DNA of 64,000 bases from Actinoplanes sp. NBC_00393. Lineage in GTDB: Bacteria > Actinomycetota > Actinomycetes > Mycobacteriales > Micromonosporaceae. The notes beneath the pieces were generated by a model, which made no database searches, had not been told where the DNA came from, and worked only from the letters and a program-made list of their open reading frames with translations. The translations under genes and the position numbers were made by a program. The stretch covers positions 2,012,501-2,076,500 of the forward strand of contig NZ_CP107942.1 in NCBI RefSeq assembly GCF_036053395.1. The letters run 5' to 3'. Of the stretch, positions 27,468-36,191 are shown in pieces (within the stretch, counting starts at the first letter, position 1; the number at the start of each line of letters is the position of its first letter).

Positions 27468-28214
27468 TCAGATGTCGCGACGGCGGTGCACCAGCAGGGC
27501 CGCGGTGAGCAGGATCAACGGCCACAGGGCGTACGCGAGCCAGGCCTGGGTGGCGGTCGCGTAGATCTCGCCCACCGCCTCCGGCGGACCGTAGGACTGG
27601 GTCAGCCGCTGCCAGCCGGAGACCAGCGTCCCGTGGTTGACCGCCCTGGTCAGCTCCTGGTGCGTGCCGAACAACTGCGGGAGCAGGACCAAGAGCAGGA
27701 TGCCGGAGACGTACACCGCCGCGCTGTGCCTGACCAGCACCGCGAGAGCGAGCCCGACCAGCGCACTGACCGGCGCGATCAGTGCCGCGGCGGCCAGCGC
27801 CGCAGCCGTGCCCGGCCGGTCGAACGTCACCTCGCCGAGGATCAGCCCGGCCACCGTGAAGGAACCCGCGGCCATGATCGCGCCGGCCACCGCCCAGACG
27901 GCGGCGACCACCGCGGCCTTGGCGAGGACGACCTCGTGGCGGGCCGGGACGGCGACCGCGGTGGCCCGGATCAGGCCGCTGCTGTACTCGCCGAGCATCG
28001 TCGACGCACCGAAACTGGTGGCCACCACGATCAGCGCCAGGTATCCGGCCAGCGGAAACCCGTCACTCAGCGAGAGCTCGTCGGTGGGTGGTTTGGCGTT
28101 CGCCGCGAACGCCGCCGAGCCGATCACGGCCGCGGTGGTCAGCGGGATCGTCCATCGGGTGGACCGCAACGAGCGGATCTTCAGCCATTCGGCCGCGATC
28201 AGGTCCCGCATCAC
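27468..28214 (-). CDS. ABC-2 type transporter permease
   Basis: A 248-residue membrane protein with about six hydrophobic segments. The N-terminal AAEWLKIRSLRSTRW is the amphipathic start typical of ABC-2 permeases of daunorubicin/bacitracin-type exporters. It forms a transporter with the ATPase encoded immediately upstream, which it overlaps by 4 bp (GTGA). The likely role is export of, or resistance to, a peptide or small molecule; the divergent two-component system next door probably regulates it, as is common for such pairs. Confidence 0.85.
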   Translation of the reverse strand: MMRDLIAAEWLKIRSLRSTRWTIPLTTAAVIGSAAFAANAKPPTDELSLSDGFPLAGYLALIVVATSFGASTMLGEYSSGLIRATAVAVPARHEVVLAKAAVVAAVWAVAGAIMAAGSFTVAGLILGEVTFDRPGTAAALAAAALIAPVSALVGLALAVLVRHSAAVYVSGILLLVLLPQLFGTHQELTRAVNHGTLVSGWQRLTQSYGPPEAVGEIYATATQAWLAYALWPLILLTAALLVHRRRDI

Positions 28215-28930
28215 ACACCCCCGGCCCGGTAGTCGACGCTCGCCGCGGTGAGCTCGAAGAACGCGTCTTCCAACGAGCCATTGCCGGCCAGCTCACCGAC
28301 CGTGCCGGCGGCGACCAGCTGGCCCTGACCGACCACGATCAGGTCGTCGGCGGTCGCGGCCATCTCACCGATCAGGTGGCTGGACAGGAACACGGTGCGG
28401 CCCTCGGCGGCCAGCCGCCGGAACAACCCGCGCGCCCAGCGGACCCCTTCGGGGTCCATGCCGTTCACCGGCTCGTCGAAGATCAGCACCGGGGGATCAC
28501 CCAGCAGCGCGGTGGCCACACCCAGCCTCTGCCGCATACCGAGGGAGTACGTCCCGACGCGCCGGCCCGCCACCCCGGTGAGACCGACCTCGCCGAGGAC
28601 CTCGTCGACCCGCTGTCTCGGCAGGCCGTTGCTGCGGGCCAAGGACATGAGATGTACGGCCGCGGACAGCCCCGGGTGTGCCTGCTGGCTGTCCAGCAGG
28701 GCGCCGGCGTGCCGCAGACCGCGCCGGTGGCTCCGGAACGGCACCCCGCCGATCGTGGCCGTACCGCTGGCCGGCGCGTCCAGGCCGAGCAGCACCCGCA
28801 GCGTGGTGGTCTTGCCGGCGCCGTTCGGGCCGAGGAACCCGGTCACCCGGCCGGGCCGGACCGTGAACGACAGGTCCGCCACCGCGGTGGTTCTTCCGTA
28901 CCGCTTGGTCAACCGTTCGACTTCAATCAT
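28211..28930 (-). CDS. ABC transporter ATP-binding protein (drug/peptide export type)
   Basis: A 239-residue ATPase with Walker A GPNGAGKTTT, signature YSLGMRQRLG, Walker B VLIFDEPVNGMD and the H-loop SSHL. Short ABC-A-type subunits with this layout partner ABC-2 permeases. ATG 28930 (MIEVERLTKRYG) fits the family N-terminus; GTG 28939 would add three residues. Its 3' end overlaps the permease start. It diverges from a histidine kinase across a 123-bp gap that must hold both promoters. Confidence 0.92.
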   Translation of the reverse strand: MIEVERLTKRYGRTTAVADLSFTVRPGRVTGFLGPNGAGKTTTLRVLLGLDAPASGTATIGGVPFRSHRRGLRHAGALLDSQQAHPGLSAAVHLMSLARSNGLPRQRVDEVLGEVGLTGVAGRRVGTYSLGMRQRLGVATALLGDPPVLIFDEPVNGMDPEGVRWARGLFRRLAAEGRTVFLSSHLIGEMAATADDLIVVGQGQLVAAGTVGELAGNGSLEDAFFELTAASVDYRAGGV

Positions 28931-29041
28931 GCCGATCACTGTTGTGCGCGGGACCCCGGCCCGTCATCGAACCGCAGGCCGTGCCGGGTGCCGACCGTGG
29001 TCGTACGTCCGTGGTCTGATGTTCTTGTCGGACCCCGCCGA

Positions 29042-29047
29042 TAGGCT
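29042..29047 (+). promoter_or_regulatory. -10 box for leaderless histidine kinase transcript
   Basis: TAGGCT (29042-29047) lies 6 nt before ATG 29054. There is no Shine-Dalgarno sequence between it and the start. Confidence 0.45.
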
Positions 29048-29053
29048 CGCCGC

Positions 29054-30361
29054 ATGTCCCGACTGCCGCTGGGTTTCGCCTCCCCGCGGGGCCACGCTGC
29101 GCCGCGGGGCCACGCCGCGCCGCGGGGCCACGCCGCGCCCGGCGTCCGGCCCGGCTTCTGGCCTGCGCTGTTCCGTGCGAAGGCGGCGCCCGGCTTCTGG
29201 CCCGCGCTGATCTGGGTGCTGGCCGCGTTCGGGGCGGTGCGCGGCTACACCGGCCTGCCCGGCATGCCGGCCGGGATGGACCCGCGCCCGGCCTGGTGCT
29301 GGGCCTTGATCGTCCTCGCCACGGCGACCGCCCTCGGCGCCGGCACGCAGGTGCGCCGCCGCCCGGTGGCGGCGCTCTATGCGATGGTCGTGTCCGCGGT
29401 CGTCCTCGTGCTCGCCGTCGGCACCGACGGCCTGGCCATGAACCCCGAGCACCTCCTGGCGGTGTTCCTCGTCGCCGCCGACCTCGTCCTGGCCCGCATC
29501 GTCGTGACCCGACCACCCTGGGCCTGGGCGGCCGCGCTCGCAGCGGTGCTCGCCGCGTTCCCGGTCGCGGCCCTGCTACGGGTGGTCGTCCGCCAGCCCG
29601 ACCCGACCGGGGCCGTCGTCCTCGACTTCGATGGGACCGTCTGGCTGGCCCTCGCCGTGCTGCCCGCGCTGGTCGCCGGCCTGCTCGGCTTCTCTGTGCG
29701 GCAGGCCCGCGACTACGCCCGGCGGCTCAGCGAGCAGGCCGCGGCCCAGGCCGTGGTGGCCGAGCGACTGCGGATCTCCCGGGAGCTGCACGACCACGTC
29801 GCGCACAGCGTCGGTGTGATCGCCTTGCAGGCCGGCGCGGCCGCCCGGGTGATGGACACGCAGCCCGAGCGGGCCCGCGACGCGATGCGCGCCATCGAGA
29901 CCACCAGCCGCGACACGCTGTCCGGCCTGCGCCGGATGCTCGGCGGCCTGCGCGACGCTCCGGAGGCGCCGCTGCAGCCCGCGCCCGGTCTGGCCGACGT
30001 CGATCAGCTGGTCGGGGCCGCAGCGGCCGCCGGCGTGGCAGTCGACTATTCGGTGTGCGGTGAGCAGCGCGCCCTGGCCGCCGAGGTGGAGTTGTCGGCG
30101 TACCGGGTCATTCAGGAGTCCCTGACCAACGTGCTGCGCCATGCGGGCGCGGAGAGCTGCCGGGTGTCGGTGGACTACGGGCCGTCCGAGCTGGCGATCT
30201 CGATCGTCGACGACGGCCGCGGCGGCGACCCGTCCGGCGGCGGCTTCGGCCTGGTCGGCCTGCGCGAGCGGGTCGCCCTGGTCAACGGCACGTTCACCGC
30301 CGGCGCCCGTGGTGCCGGCGGTTTCCAGGTCGTGGCCCGCCTGCCGATCGAGGCCGCATGA
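29054..30361 (+). CDS. HisKA_3 sensor histidine kinase
   Basis: A 435-residue membrane kinase of the NarX/DesK type. An unusual N-terminus carries three exact PRGHAA repeats (residues 11-28), then about six hydrophobic segments (about 50-215), a short coiled coil, the dimerisation helix with phosphoacceptor His246 (ISRELHDHVAHSVGV), and a C-terminal HATPase domain (VIQESLTNVLRHAG, IVDDGRGG, GFGLVGLRERV). It would sense a membrane or envelope cue and phosphorylate the response regulator whose gene overlaps it by 4 bp. The divergent ABC exporter is the likely target. Confidence 0.9.
   Translation: MSRLPLGFASPRGHAAPRGHAAPRGHAAPGVRPGFWPALFRAKAAPGFWPALIWVLAAFGAVRGYTGLPGMPAGMDPRPAWCWALIVLATATALGAGTQVRRRPVAALYAMVVSAVVLVLAVGTDGLAMNPEHLLAVFLVAADLVLARIVVTRPPWAWAAALAAVLAAFPVAALLRVVVRQPDPTGAVVLDFDGTVWLALAVLPALVAGLLGFSVRQARDYARRLSEQAAAQAVVAERLRISRELHDHVAHSVGVIALQAGAAARVMDTQPERARDAMRAIETTSRDTLSGLRRMLGGLRDAPEAPLQPAPGLADVDQLVGAAAAAGVAVDYSVCGEQRALAAEVELSAYRVIQESLTNVLRHAGAESCRVSVDYGPSELAISIVDDGRGGDPSGGGFGLVGLRERVALVNGTFTAGARGAGGFQVVARLPIEAA
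29084..29137 (+). repeat. 18-bp in-frame tandem repeat (PRGHAA x3)
   Basis: Three 18-bp units (29084, 29102, 29120) differing by one silent change, encoding PRGHAA three times at the cytoplasmic N-terminus of the kinase. The period is a multiple of three, so copy-number change would keep the frame. Confidence 0.85.
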
Positions 30362-31014
30362 CCGCCCCGGTCCGCGTGCTGCTCGCCGACGACCATGCCC
30401 TGATCCGCAGCGCGCTGCACATGGTCCTGGTCGACACCCCGGACATCGAGGTGGCCGGCGAAGCAGCAACAGGCACGGCCGCAGTGACCCTCACTCAGGA
30501 GTTGCAGCCGGACGTCGTACTGATGGACATCCGAATGCCTGGTCTCGACGGCATCGAAGCCACCCGCCAGATCACCGCCGCACCGACCGCGCCGCGCGTC
30601 ATCGTCCTGACGACCTTCGACGACGACGAGTATGTCTATGGCGCCCTGCACGCCGGTGCGTCCGGCTTCCTGGTCAAGGACATGGCCCTGGAGGAGATCG
30701 TCACCGCCATCCGGGTGGTCGCCACCGGCGATGCGCTGATCGCCCCGAGCGTCACCCGCCGCCTCATCGAGATGGTGACCAAGCAGCCCACCCCTGCTTC
30801 GGACGTCCCGGCCCTGACCGGCATCACCGACCGCGAACGCGAGGTGCTGACGCTGATCGCCCGGGGCGCCACCAATGCGGAGATCGCCGTCCGCATGCAC
30901 ATCACGATGCCCACGGTGAAGAGCTATGTGGGCCGCTTGATGACCAAACTGGCCGCCCGCGACCGGGTCCAGCTGGTGATCGTCGCCTACCGGGCGGGCC
31001 TCGTCACCCCCTGA
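30358..31014 (+). CDS. NarL/LuxR-family response regulator
   Basis: A 218-residue regulator. The receiver domain has acidic pocket DD (11-12), phosphorylation site Asp57 (VLMDIRMPG), a Thr switch (VLTTFDDDE) and Lys in FLVKDM. The C-terminal LuxR helix-turn-helix reads TDREREVLTLIARGATNAEIA. It overlaps the kinase gene (ATGA), so the two form one operon and a cognate pair. The nearest plausible regulated genes are the divergent ABC exporter genes. Confidence 0.92.
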   Translation: MTAPVRVLLADDHALIRSALHMVLVDTPDIEVAGEAATGTAAVTLTQELQPDVVLMDIRMPGLDGIEATRQITAAPTAPRVIVLTTFDDDEYVYGALHAGASGFLVKDMALEEIVTAIRVVATGDALIAPSVTRRLIEMVTKQPTPASDVPALTGITDREREVLTLIARGATNAEIAVRMHITMPTVKSYVGRLMTKLAARDRVQLVIVAYRAGLVTP

Positions 31015-31428
31015 CCGTGGGCGGCGCCCCCAGCGATCCGCGCGACCACATTGCGTGCCTCTCTCGCCGGCCGCGTTGGGTGCCTCTCTCGGTGGCCGCG
31101 TTGGGTGCCTCTCCCGGCGGCCGCGTTGGGTGCCTCTCTCGCCGACCGCGTTGGGTGTCTCCCTCGGCGGCCGCATTTGCGTGCCTACCTTGTCTGCCGG
31201 GCTGGCGGCCCCGTCCCGCACGCGAGGCTTCCCGATGACCCGCGCCCGCCACGCTGGAGTCCTCAGCGCTGGCCCTGTCACCTTCCGACTGCCGCTATAT
31301 CCCACCGGTCGGCACAACCTCACTGCGCGCCTGCTTCGGCGTCCGGCAGGCCGTCACGCACCGCAGGGCCCGGTCGTTGCCCGCGCCCGCGACGGCCGAG
31401 ATCCTGCAGCCGTCGTCCATGGCGGTTA
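31015..31428. other. Gene-free stretch with tandem array, left flank of the IS
   Basis: No ORF here has convincing codon use or homology. The first part holds the 25-bp array (31046-31195); the rest is non-repetitive, ending at TTA 31426-31428, which abuts the insertion sequence. Confidence 0.6.
31046..31195. repeat. 25-bp tandem repeat array, six copies
   Basis: Units start at 31046, 31071, 31096, 31121, 31146 and 31171 with exact 25-bp spacing. Core: CCGCGTTGGGTGCCTCTCTC, with variable last bases; the outer units are the most diverged. Head-to-tail with no spacers, so it is not a CRISPR. The frame shifts between units, so it is not protein coding. Confidence 0.9.
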
Positions 31429-33167
31429 GGGCTCGTCGAAGAACAAGCCGTTGCTTGGCGGATTTCGATGCGTTGATCTGTTATGGCGGTATCGGAGGAG
31501 GAACGGGGCAGGCTGGCAGCGAAGTTTGAGGTGATCTTGCCGCATCTGGACGAGCGGCAACGCCGGTTGCTGCTGGGTGCTGAGGCTCGGGTGCTGGGGC
31601 ATGGCGGGATCCGGGCGGTAGCGCGAGCTGCCGGGGTCCGGGAGGGCACGGTGGCTGCGGGCGTCGATGAGTTGGAGGCCGGGGTGGCGCCGCTGGGCCG
31701 GGTCCGCCGTGCCGGTGGCGGCCGGAAGCCGGTGACCGAACATGATCCCGCTCTGATGCCGGCGTTGTTGGGGCTGGTCGAGCCGGACGAGCGGGGGGAC
31801 CCGATGTCGCCGCTGCGATGGACGACGAAGTCGTTGCGCCACCTTGCGCAGGAACTGGCCGGGCGGGGTCATAAGGCCGGGCCGGACACGATCGCTGCTC
31901 TGCTGCACGGTGAGGGATTCAGCCTTCAGGGCAATGCCAAGACTCTGGAAGGCAGACGCCATCCCGACCGCGACGCCCAGTTCGGCTACATCAACGAGCA
32001 GGTCAAGGATTATCTGTCCAGCGGTGACCCGGTCGTCAGCGTCGATACGAAGAAGAAGGAACTCGTCGGCGCGTTCGCGAACAAGGGCCGCGAGTGGCGG
32101 CCTGCCGGTGAGCCGGCCGTAGTCCGCACCCACGACTTCGCCGATCCGCAGCTGGGACAGGTGATCCCCTACGGGGTCTACGACCTGGCCGCCGACACCG
32201 GCTGGGTCGCCGTCGGCACCGACCACAACACCGCCGCGTTCGCCGTCGCCACTCTGCGCCGCTGGTGGGACGGCTACGGCCGTGACCGCTACCCGAACGC
32301 CGGACGGCTCTTGATCACCGCGGACGCCGGCGGATCCAACGGCTACCGCACTCGCGCCTGGAAAACGGATCTGGCCGCTCTCGCCGCCGAAATCGGGCTA
32401 CCGATCACCGTCTGCCACTTCCCGCCCGGCACCAGTAAATGGAACCGTATCGAGCATCGCTTGTTCGCCCACATCTCGATGAACTGGCGGGCACGACCCC
32501 TGACCAGCCACGAGACCATCGTCCACACGATCGCCGCGACCACCACCAGCAGCGGGCTGCGCGTGCACGCCGAACTCGACACCGGCCACTACCCGACCGG
32601 CGTCGTCATCACCGACGAGCAGATGAGCACCCTGGCCATCGACCGTCACGACTGGCACGGCGACTGGAACTACACCCTGCGCCCCGACCCGGCCACACCC
32701 GCCGGCGAACCCGCGACAGCCCTACCACCGCTGCATCACCTGGCCGCGCTGGTGCACCCGGCCATCACCGGCATGCCCGACAGCGCATGGAACGACCTGA
32801 TCAACCGGCTCACCGTTCCCCATCAAGCCCAACACGAAGCGTTCCTGCACAACCTGCGCGGCCACGCCCGGCCCCGCGGCGGCGGCCGCAAGATCCGCGT
32901 CACCCTCAGCCACCAACTACTGGCCACCTTGCTCCACGACCGCTACCAACTGCCCCGCAAGGTCATCGCCGATCTGTTCGGCGTCGCCGGCACCACCATC
33001 AACGTCGCCATCCGCAACACCCGCACCCTGCTCACCCAAATCCAGCACCCCATCGAACCCAGCAACATCCGCCTCACCAACCACACCGACCTCGCCGCTC
33101 ACACCCGCGCCGCCGGATTCACCGCACCCGCCTTGATCAAAACAGCGAGTTAAAAATCGACGAGCCC
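31429..33167 (+). mobile_element. Complete ISAzo13-family insertion sequence (1739 bp)
   Basis: Terminal inverted repeats GGGCTCGTCGA (31429-31439) and TCGACGAGCCC (33157-33167) match perfectly over 11 bp. TTA flanks both ends (31426-31428 and 33168-33170), consistent with a 3-bp target duplication. One intact transposase fills the element, so it may still be mobile. Confidence 0.88.
31483..33153 (+). CDS. ISAzo13-family DDE transposase
   Basis: A 556-residue transposase, full length and uninterrupted. The N-terminal helix-turn-helix region (GGIRAVARAAGVREGTVAAG), the Rhodopirellula-type transposase core with WTTKSLRHLAQEL, and the catalytic acidic motifs VVSVDTKKKE, LLITADAGGSNG and SKWNRIEHRLF are all visible. 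Beyond the usual core, about 150 C-terminal residues include GGGRKIRVTLSHQLLATLL and a second helix-turn-helix-like KVIADLFGVAGTTINVAIR. It cuts and joins the IS ends. The stop lies 14 bp inside the right end. Confidence 0.93.
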   Translation: MAVSEEERGRLAAKFEVILPHLDERQRRLLLGAEARVLGHGGIRAVARAAGVREGTVAAGVDELEAGVAPLGRVRRAGGGRKPVTEHDPALMPALLGLVEPDERGDPMSPLRWTTKSLRHLAQELAGRGHKAGPDTIAALLHGEGFSLQGNAKTLEGRRHPDRDAQFGYINEQVKDYLSSGDPVVSVDTKKKELVGAFANKGREWRPAGEPAVVRTHDFADPQLGQVIPYGVYDLAADTGWVAVGTDHNTAAFAVATLRRWWDGYGRDRYPNAGRLLITADAGGSNGYRTRAWKTDLAALAAEIGLPITVCHFPPGTSKWNRIEHRLFAHISMNWRARPLTSHETIVHTIAATTTSSGLRVHAELDTGHYPTGVVITDEQMSTLAIDRHDWHGDWNYTLRPDPATPAGEPATALPPLHHLAALVHPAITGMPDSAWNDLINRLTVPHQAQHEAFLHNLRGHARPRGGGRKIRVTLSHQLLATLLHDRYQLPRKVIADLFGVAGTTINVAIRNTRTLLTQIQHPIEPSNIRLTNHTDLAAHTRAAGFTAPALIKTAS

Positions 33168-33532
33168 TTACCTGCTTGAGCGGTGGCTGGGGTGCGTGAA
33201 CCGTCGGTCCGGCTGGTTTTGGGGTGTCTGTTGGGTGCGTGAGTGGCGGCTGGGGTGCGCGAGCCGTCGCGCAGGCAGGTATGACGGGCTTGGGTGACCC
33301 CGATCTGCAGCCCGAGGCGGTATCGGTGCGCCTCGACCGGAGCAGTTGATCAGCCGAAGGGTGCCCGTCCGCCTGTCTGGCCGGGGTCTCTGCGCCGGCG
33401 GCGGGATCGACCTGCGGTTCGCCAAGTGGCCGCGGAGGGTTCCGCGGGGCCGCGGCGGATAGTCGGCGCCCGTCGACTTCAGTCGACCGCGCGGGCGGGA
33501 ACCGTTGAGGGCCGGCGCACGTCGGTGTTCCT
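33168..33532. other. Gene-free stretch right of the IS with a two-copy repeat
   Basis: Contains two imperfect copies of GGCTGGGGTGCGYGARCCGTCG (33185-33206 and 33248-33269, 63 bp apart) and presumably the promoter of the next gene. No credible ORF. Confidence 0.55.
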
Positions 33533-34057
33533 ATGAGAATCCGTGCCGCCCTGCTGTTCGTGCTGACCCTTCTCGGGCTTGCCGTGGTCGTCTCGCCCGC
33601 TGCTCCGGCCTGGGCGTGCAGCTGCGCCTGGAACGAGGCCGAGCAACGGAAGAACGCCGAAGTGATCGTCGTCGGCCGGGTCAGCGAGGTGACCGACAGT
33701 TGGGTACGGCTCGATGTCGAGTCGGTCGAGAAGGGCAACGTCGATCGGGCGGCGCCGTTGAGGCTGGAGGTCGGGCGCAGCGAGGCGAGCTGTGGTTACG
33801 GCTTTCAGGAAGGCCAGCGATACCGGGTCAACTCCCGCGACGGACACACCGGCCTCTGCACCGGGGTCGCGAAGCTGCCACTTGTCGTAGCGACACCGTC
33901 TGCAGTGCCGCCCTCCGCGATCGCGATCGAGCCGGTCGCCGCGCCGGCCGCCGAGAACGATGCGGACAGCCCACTCTGGCCGACGCTTGGCGCGGGATTC
34001 GCCCTCGCCGCCGTCGCGGCCGCTGCCTTCGCGTTCCGGCGTCGCAGAACACGCTGA
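33533..34057 (+). CDS. Secreted, C-terminally membrane-anchored NTR/TIMP-like protein
   Basis: A 174-residue protein. A signal peptide (residues 1-27; AALLFVLTLLGLAVVV, cut near AWA-CSC) exposes an N-terminal CSC, then a small beta-rich domain with two further cysteines (EASCGYGF, GLCTGVAKL). The Cys-x-Cys immediately after cleavage followed by VIVVGRV resembles the netrin/TIMP (NTR) fold. A Pro/Ala linker and one transmembrane helix (LWPTLGAGFALAAVAAAAFAF) followed by RRRR anchor it to the membrane, facing outward. Function unknown. It stands alone between the IS and a convergent SARP gene. Confidence 0.7.
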   Translation: MRIRAALLFVLTLLGLAVVVSPAAPAWACSCAWNEAEQRKNAEVIVVGRVSEVTDSWVRLDVESVEKGNVDRAAPLRLEVGRSEASCGYGFQEGQRYRVNSRDGHTGLCTGVAKLPLVVATPSAVPPSAIAIEPVAAPAAENDADSPLWPTLGAGFALAAVAAAAFAFRRRRTR

Positions 34058-34167
34058 CATGCAGCCGGACGATCGGCTCGATGGAGTTGTTAGAACGACC
34101 GAACTCCCGAAGCCGACGCCGTCTACGACGCGCTCGACCCCGTCCTGCGCGCCGCCCTCTTCGACGT

Positions 34168-34905
34168 TTAGGCGAGCAGTTCGGCGTACGCATCCTGCAG
34201 TGCCTGGCATGGATTGACGCCGAGCTCATCGCGCAGCAGCATGCGAACGTGCTGGTAGGCCGCGAGCGCCTCGGCCACATTGCCCCGCGCAGCGAGCGCG
34301 CGCATCAGCAGCAGGTGGCCGGTCTCGCGCAGCGGGGTGATCTCCAGCAGTTCGCGGGCGGCGCGTTCGGCGGCCGGCAGTTCGGGACCGCCGAGTTCGA
34401 GGCAGGCCGTTCCGTAGCATTCCAGGGCGCGGGCCTGCGCGTCGGCGAGGCGGCGCCGCCACGACTCGGCCCAGGGCGCGTCGGTCTCCGGCATGAACCG
34501 CCGCCGGGCCACGAACTGCGCGGTCAGCGACACCGTCCAGGCCCGGCGCCAGTCACGCAGCGCGACCGAGGACTCGGCGGCGTGCACTGCGGCCAGGGCG
34601 GTGCGGACGTCGACGTACGCCGGTTCCGGCAGCCGCAGCGACAGACCGGCCCGGCCCTGCAGGATGTCCGGACCGACCGCCGCACGTACCTTCGAGATGA
34701 CGACGCTCAGCGCGGCACCCGCCGAGCCGGGCGGCGTGCCGCCCCACAGCGCGTCGATCAGGGTGTCCCGGGTGACCGGCTGCGGTTCCGCCACCACCAG
34801 GTACGCGAAGAGCAGGCGCCCCTGCCGACCGGGGAACGCCTGGTCGGCCCGCCGTCCGCCGAGCTCCACGGCGAACGGCCCGCACAGCTGCACACGGCTC
34901 GGCAC
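34168..34905 (-). CDS. SARP-type transcriptional activator (winged helix + BTAD)
   Basis: A 245-residue regulator of the small SARP type: an OmpR-like winged helix (VQLCGPFAVELGGRRAD, LIDALWGG, VVISKVRAAVG) followed by a BTAD helical domain (ALAARGNVAEALAAYQHV, LGVNPCQAL). No further domains. SARPs activate secondary-metabolite genes from direct repeats. GTG start. A TAACGT box 8 nt upstream suggests a leaderless message. It diverges from the DUF1059-like gene 32 bp away; the methyltransferase beyond that gene is a plausible target, by position only. Confidence 0.85.
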   Translation of the reverse strand: MPSRVQLCGPFAVELGGRRADQAFPGRQGRLLFAYLVVAEPQPVTRDTLIDALWGGTPPGSAGAALSVVISKVRAAVGPDILQGRAGLSLRLPEPAYVDVRTALAAVHAAESSVALRDWRRAWTVSLTAQFVARRRFMPETDAPWAESWRRRLADAQARALECYGTACLELGGPELPAAERAARELLEITPLRETGHLLLMRALAARGNVAEALAAYQHVRMLLRDELGVNPCQALQDAYAELLA

Positions 34906-34937
34906 GGTTCAGAACGTTACCGACGGAAGGGAAGAAT

Positions 34938-35102
34938 ATGACCCGGCAGGTTCGGTGCGAATGCGGATTCACGGCGCGCGGCCCGTCCGACGACGCGGTC
35001 ATCGCCCTGGTGCTGGCACATCTGGAGACCGATCATCCCGACCTGGTCGGCACCGAGACCGCCGAGGACATCCGCGGCTGGATCGAGCTGCTGCCGGACT
35101 GA
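34938..35102 (+). CDS. Small DUF1059-like protein
   Basis: A 54-residue protein starting MTRQVRCECGFTARG, with Cys-x-Cys and an HLETDHP motif, the Cys/His pattern of DUF1059-like small proteins (possibly a zinc-binding knuckle). GGAAGGGA lies 7 nt upstream of ATG 34938. It sits between a divergent SARP gene and the methyltransferase gene on its own strand (48 bp gap), suggesting cotranscription with the latter. Function unknown. Confidence 0.7.
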   Translation: MTRQVRCECGFTARGPSDDAVIALVLAHLETDHPDLVGTETAEDIRGWIELLPD

Positions 35103-35150
35103 AAGGTTGCGCCAAAGTTCCGGCAAGACCGGTCGGACACGCTCGTCGGC

Positions 35151-36191
35151 ATGACAGACCTACAACAGGATCGACTCGACGAACTGATGGGCCGTTTCGT
35201 CACCGACCTCGGTGCGACGATGTCGGCCGGCAACGTGGTGATCGGCGACAAACTCGGCCTGTACCGGGCCCTCGCCGAAGCCGGGCCGTTCACCCCGCAG
35301 GAGCTGGCCGACTACACCGGCACCGCCGAACGCTACGTCCGGGAATGGCTGCCCGGCCAGGCGGCGGGCGGCTACCTCACCTACGACGGTGAGACCGGGA
35401 AGTACTCGATGACCGCCGAGCAGGCGTACGCCTTCGCCGACCCGGACGGCCCCGCGGTGCCCGGAGCGTTCCAGCTCGCGCTGGCCGGCCTCGCCGACAC
35501 CCCGAAGATCCTCACCGCCTTCCGCACCGGCGGAGGCATGGCCTGGGGAGACCACCACCCGGACGTGTTCACCGGCTGCGAACGGTTCTACCGTCCCGGC
35601 TACGTGGCCAACCTGGTCAGCTCCTGGATCCCGGCGGTGCCCGGCCTGGCCGACCGGCTGGCCGCGGGCATCCCGGTCGCCGATGTCGGCTGCGGCCTGG
35701 GTACGTCCACCCGGCTGATGGCCGACGCGTTCCCGGTCTCGACGTACACCGGGTTCGACCCGCACGAGGGCTCGATCGTGCTGGCCCGCAAGCCGGCCGG
35801 CCCGTGCGCCTTCGAGGTGGGCAGCGCCCAGGACTTCCCGGGCACCGGGTACGGCCTGGTCGCCACCTTCGACTGCCTGCACGACATGGGCGACCCGTCC
35901 GGCGCCGCCCGGCACATCCGGGAAGCCCTCGCCGACGACGGGTACTGGCTCATCGTCGAACCGTTCGCCGGCGAGTCACCGGCCGACAACCTGAACCCGG
36001 TCGGCCGGATCTACTACTCGTTCTCCACTTACCTGTGTGTCCCACACGCCGTCTCCGAAGGCGCCGCGGATGCGCTGGGCAACCAGGCCGGTGAGGCGGC
36101 GATCGGCGCCGTGGTGCGGCAGGCCGGGTTCCGGACCTTCCACCGGGTCGCCGAGACCCCGTTCAACCTGGTGTACGTCGCCCGCCCCTGA
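35151..36191 (+). CDS. Class I SAM-dependent methyltransferase with winged-helix N-terminus
   Basis: A 346-residue enzyme. The N-terminal winged-helix domain (residues 1-90; LGLYRALAEAGPFTPQELAD, GTAERYVREWL) resembles that of Rv2258c-like and O-methyltransferase-type enzymes. The Rossmann core has motif I VADVGCGLGTSTRLM, acidic loop FDPHEGSIV and ATFDCLHDMGDP. A C-terminal segment covers the active site (INPVGRIYYSFS-like and PHAVSEGAAD). A small-molecule substrate is likely but unknown. It ends directly against the convergent ABM-like gene, with no intergenic terminator. Confidence 0.85.
   Translation: MTDLQQDRLDELMGRFVTDLGATMSAGNVVIGDKLGLYRALAEAGPFTPQELADYTGTAERYVREWLPGQAAGGYLTYDGETGKYSMTAEQAYAFADPDGPAVPGAFQLALAGLADTPKILTAFRTGGGMAWGDHHPDVFTGCERFYRPGYVANLVSSWIPAVPGLADRLAAGIPVADVGCGLGTSTRLMADAFPVSTYTGFDPHEGSIVLARKPAGPCAFEVGSAQDFPGTGYGLVATFDCLHDMGDPSGAARHIREALADDGYWLIVEPFAGESPADNLNPVGRIYYSFSTYLCVPHAVSEGAADALGNQAGEAAIGAVVRQAGFRTFHRVAETPFNLVYVARP

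Noticed and set aside
31046..31195. CRISPR-like array
   Set aside because: Units are directly adjacent with no unique spacers and no cas genes are nearby.
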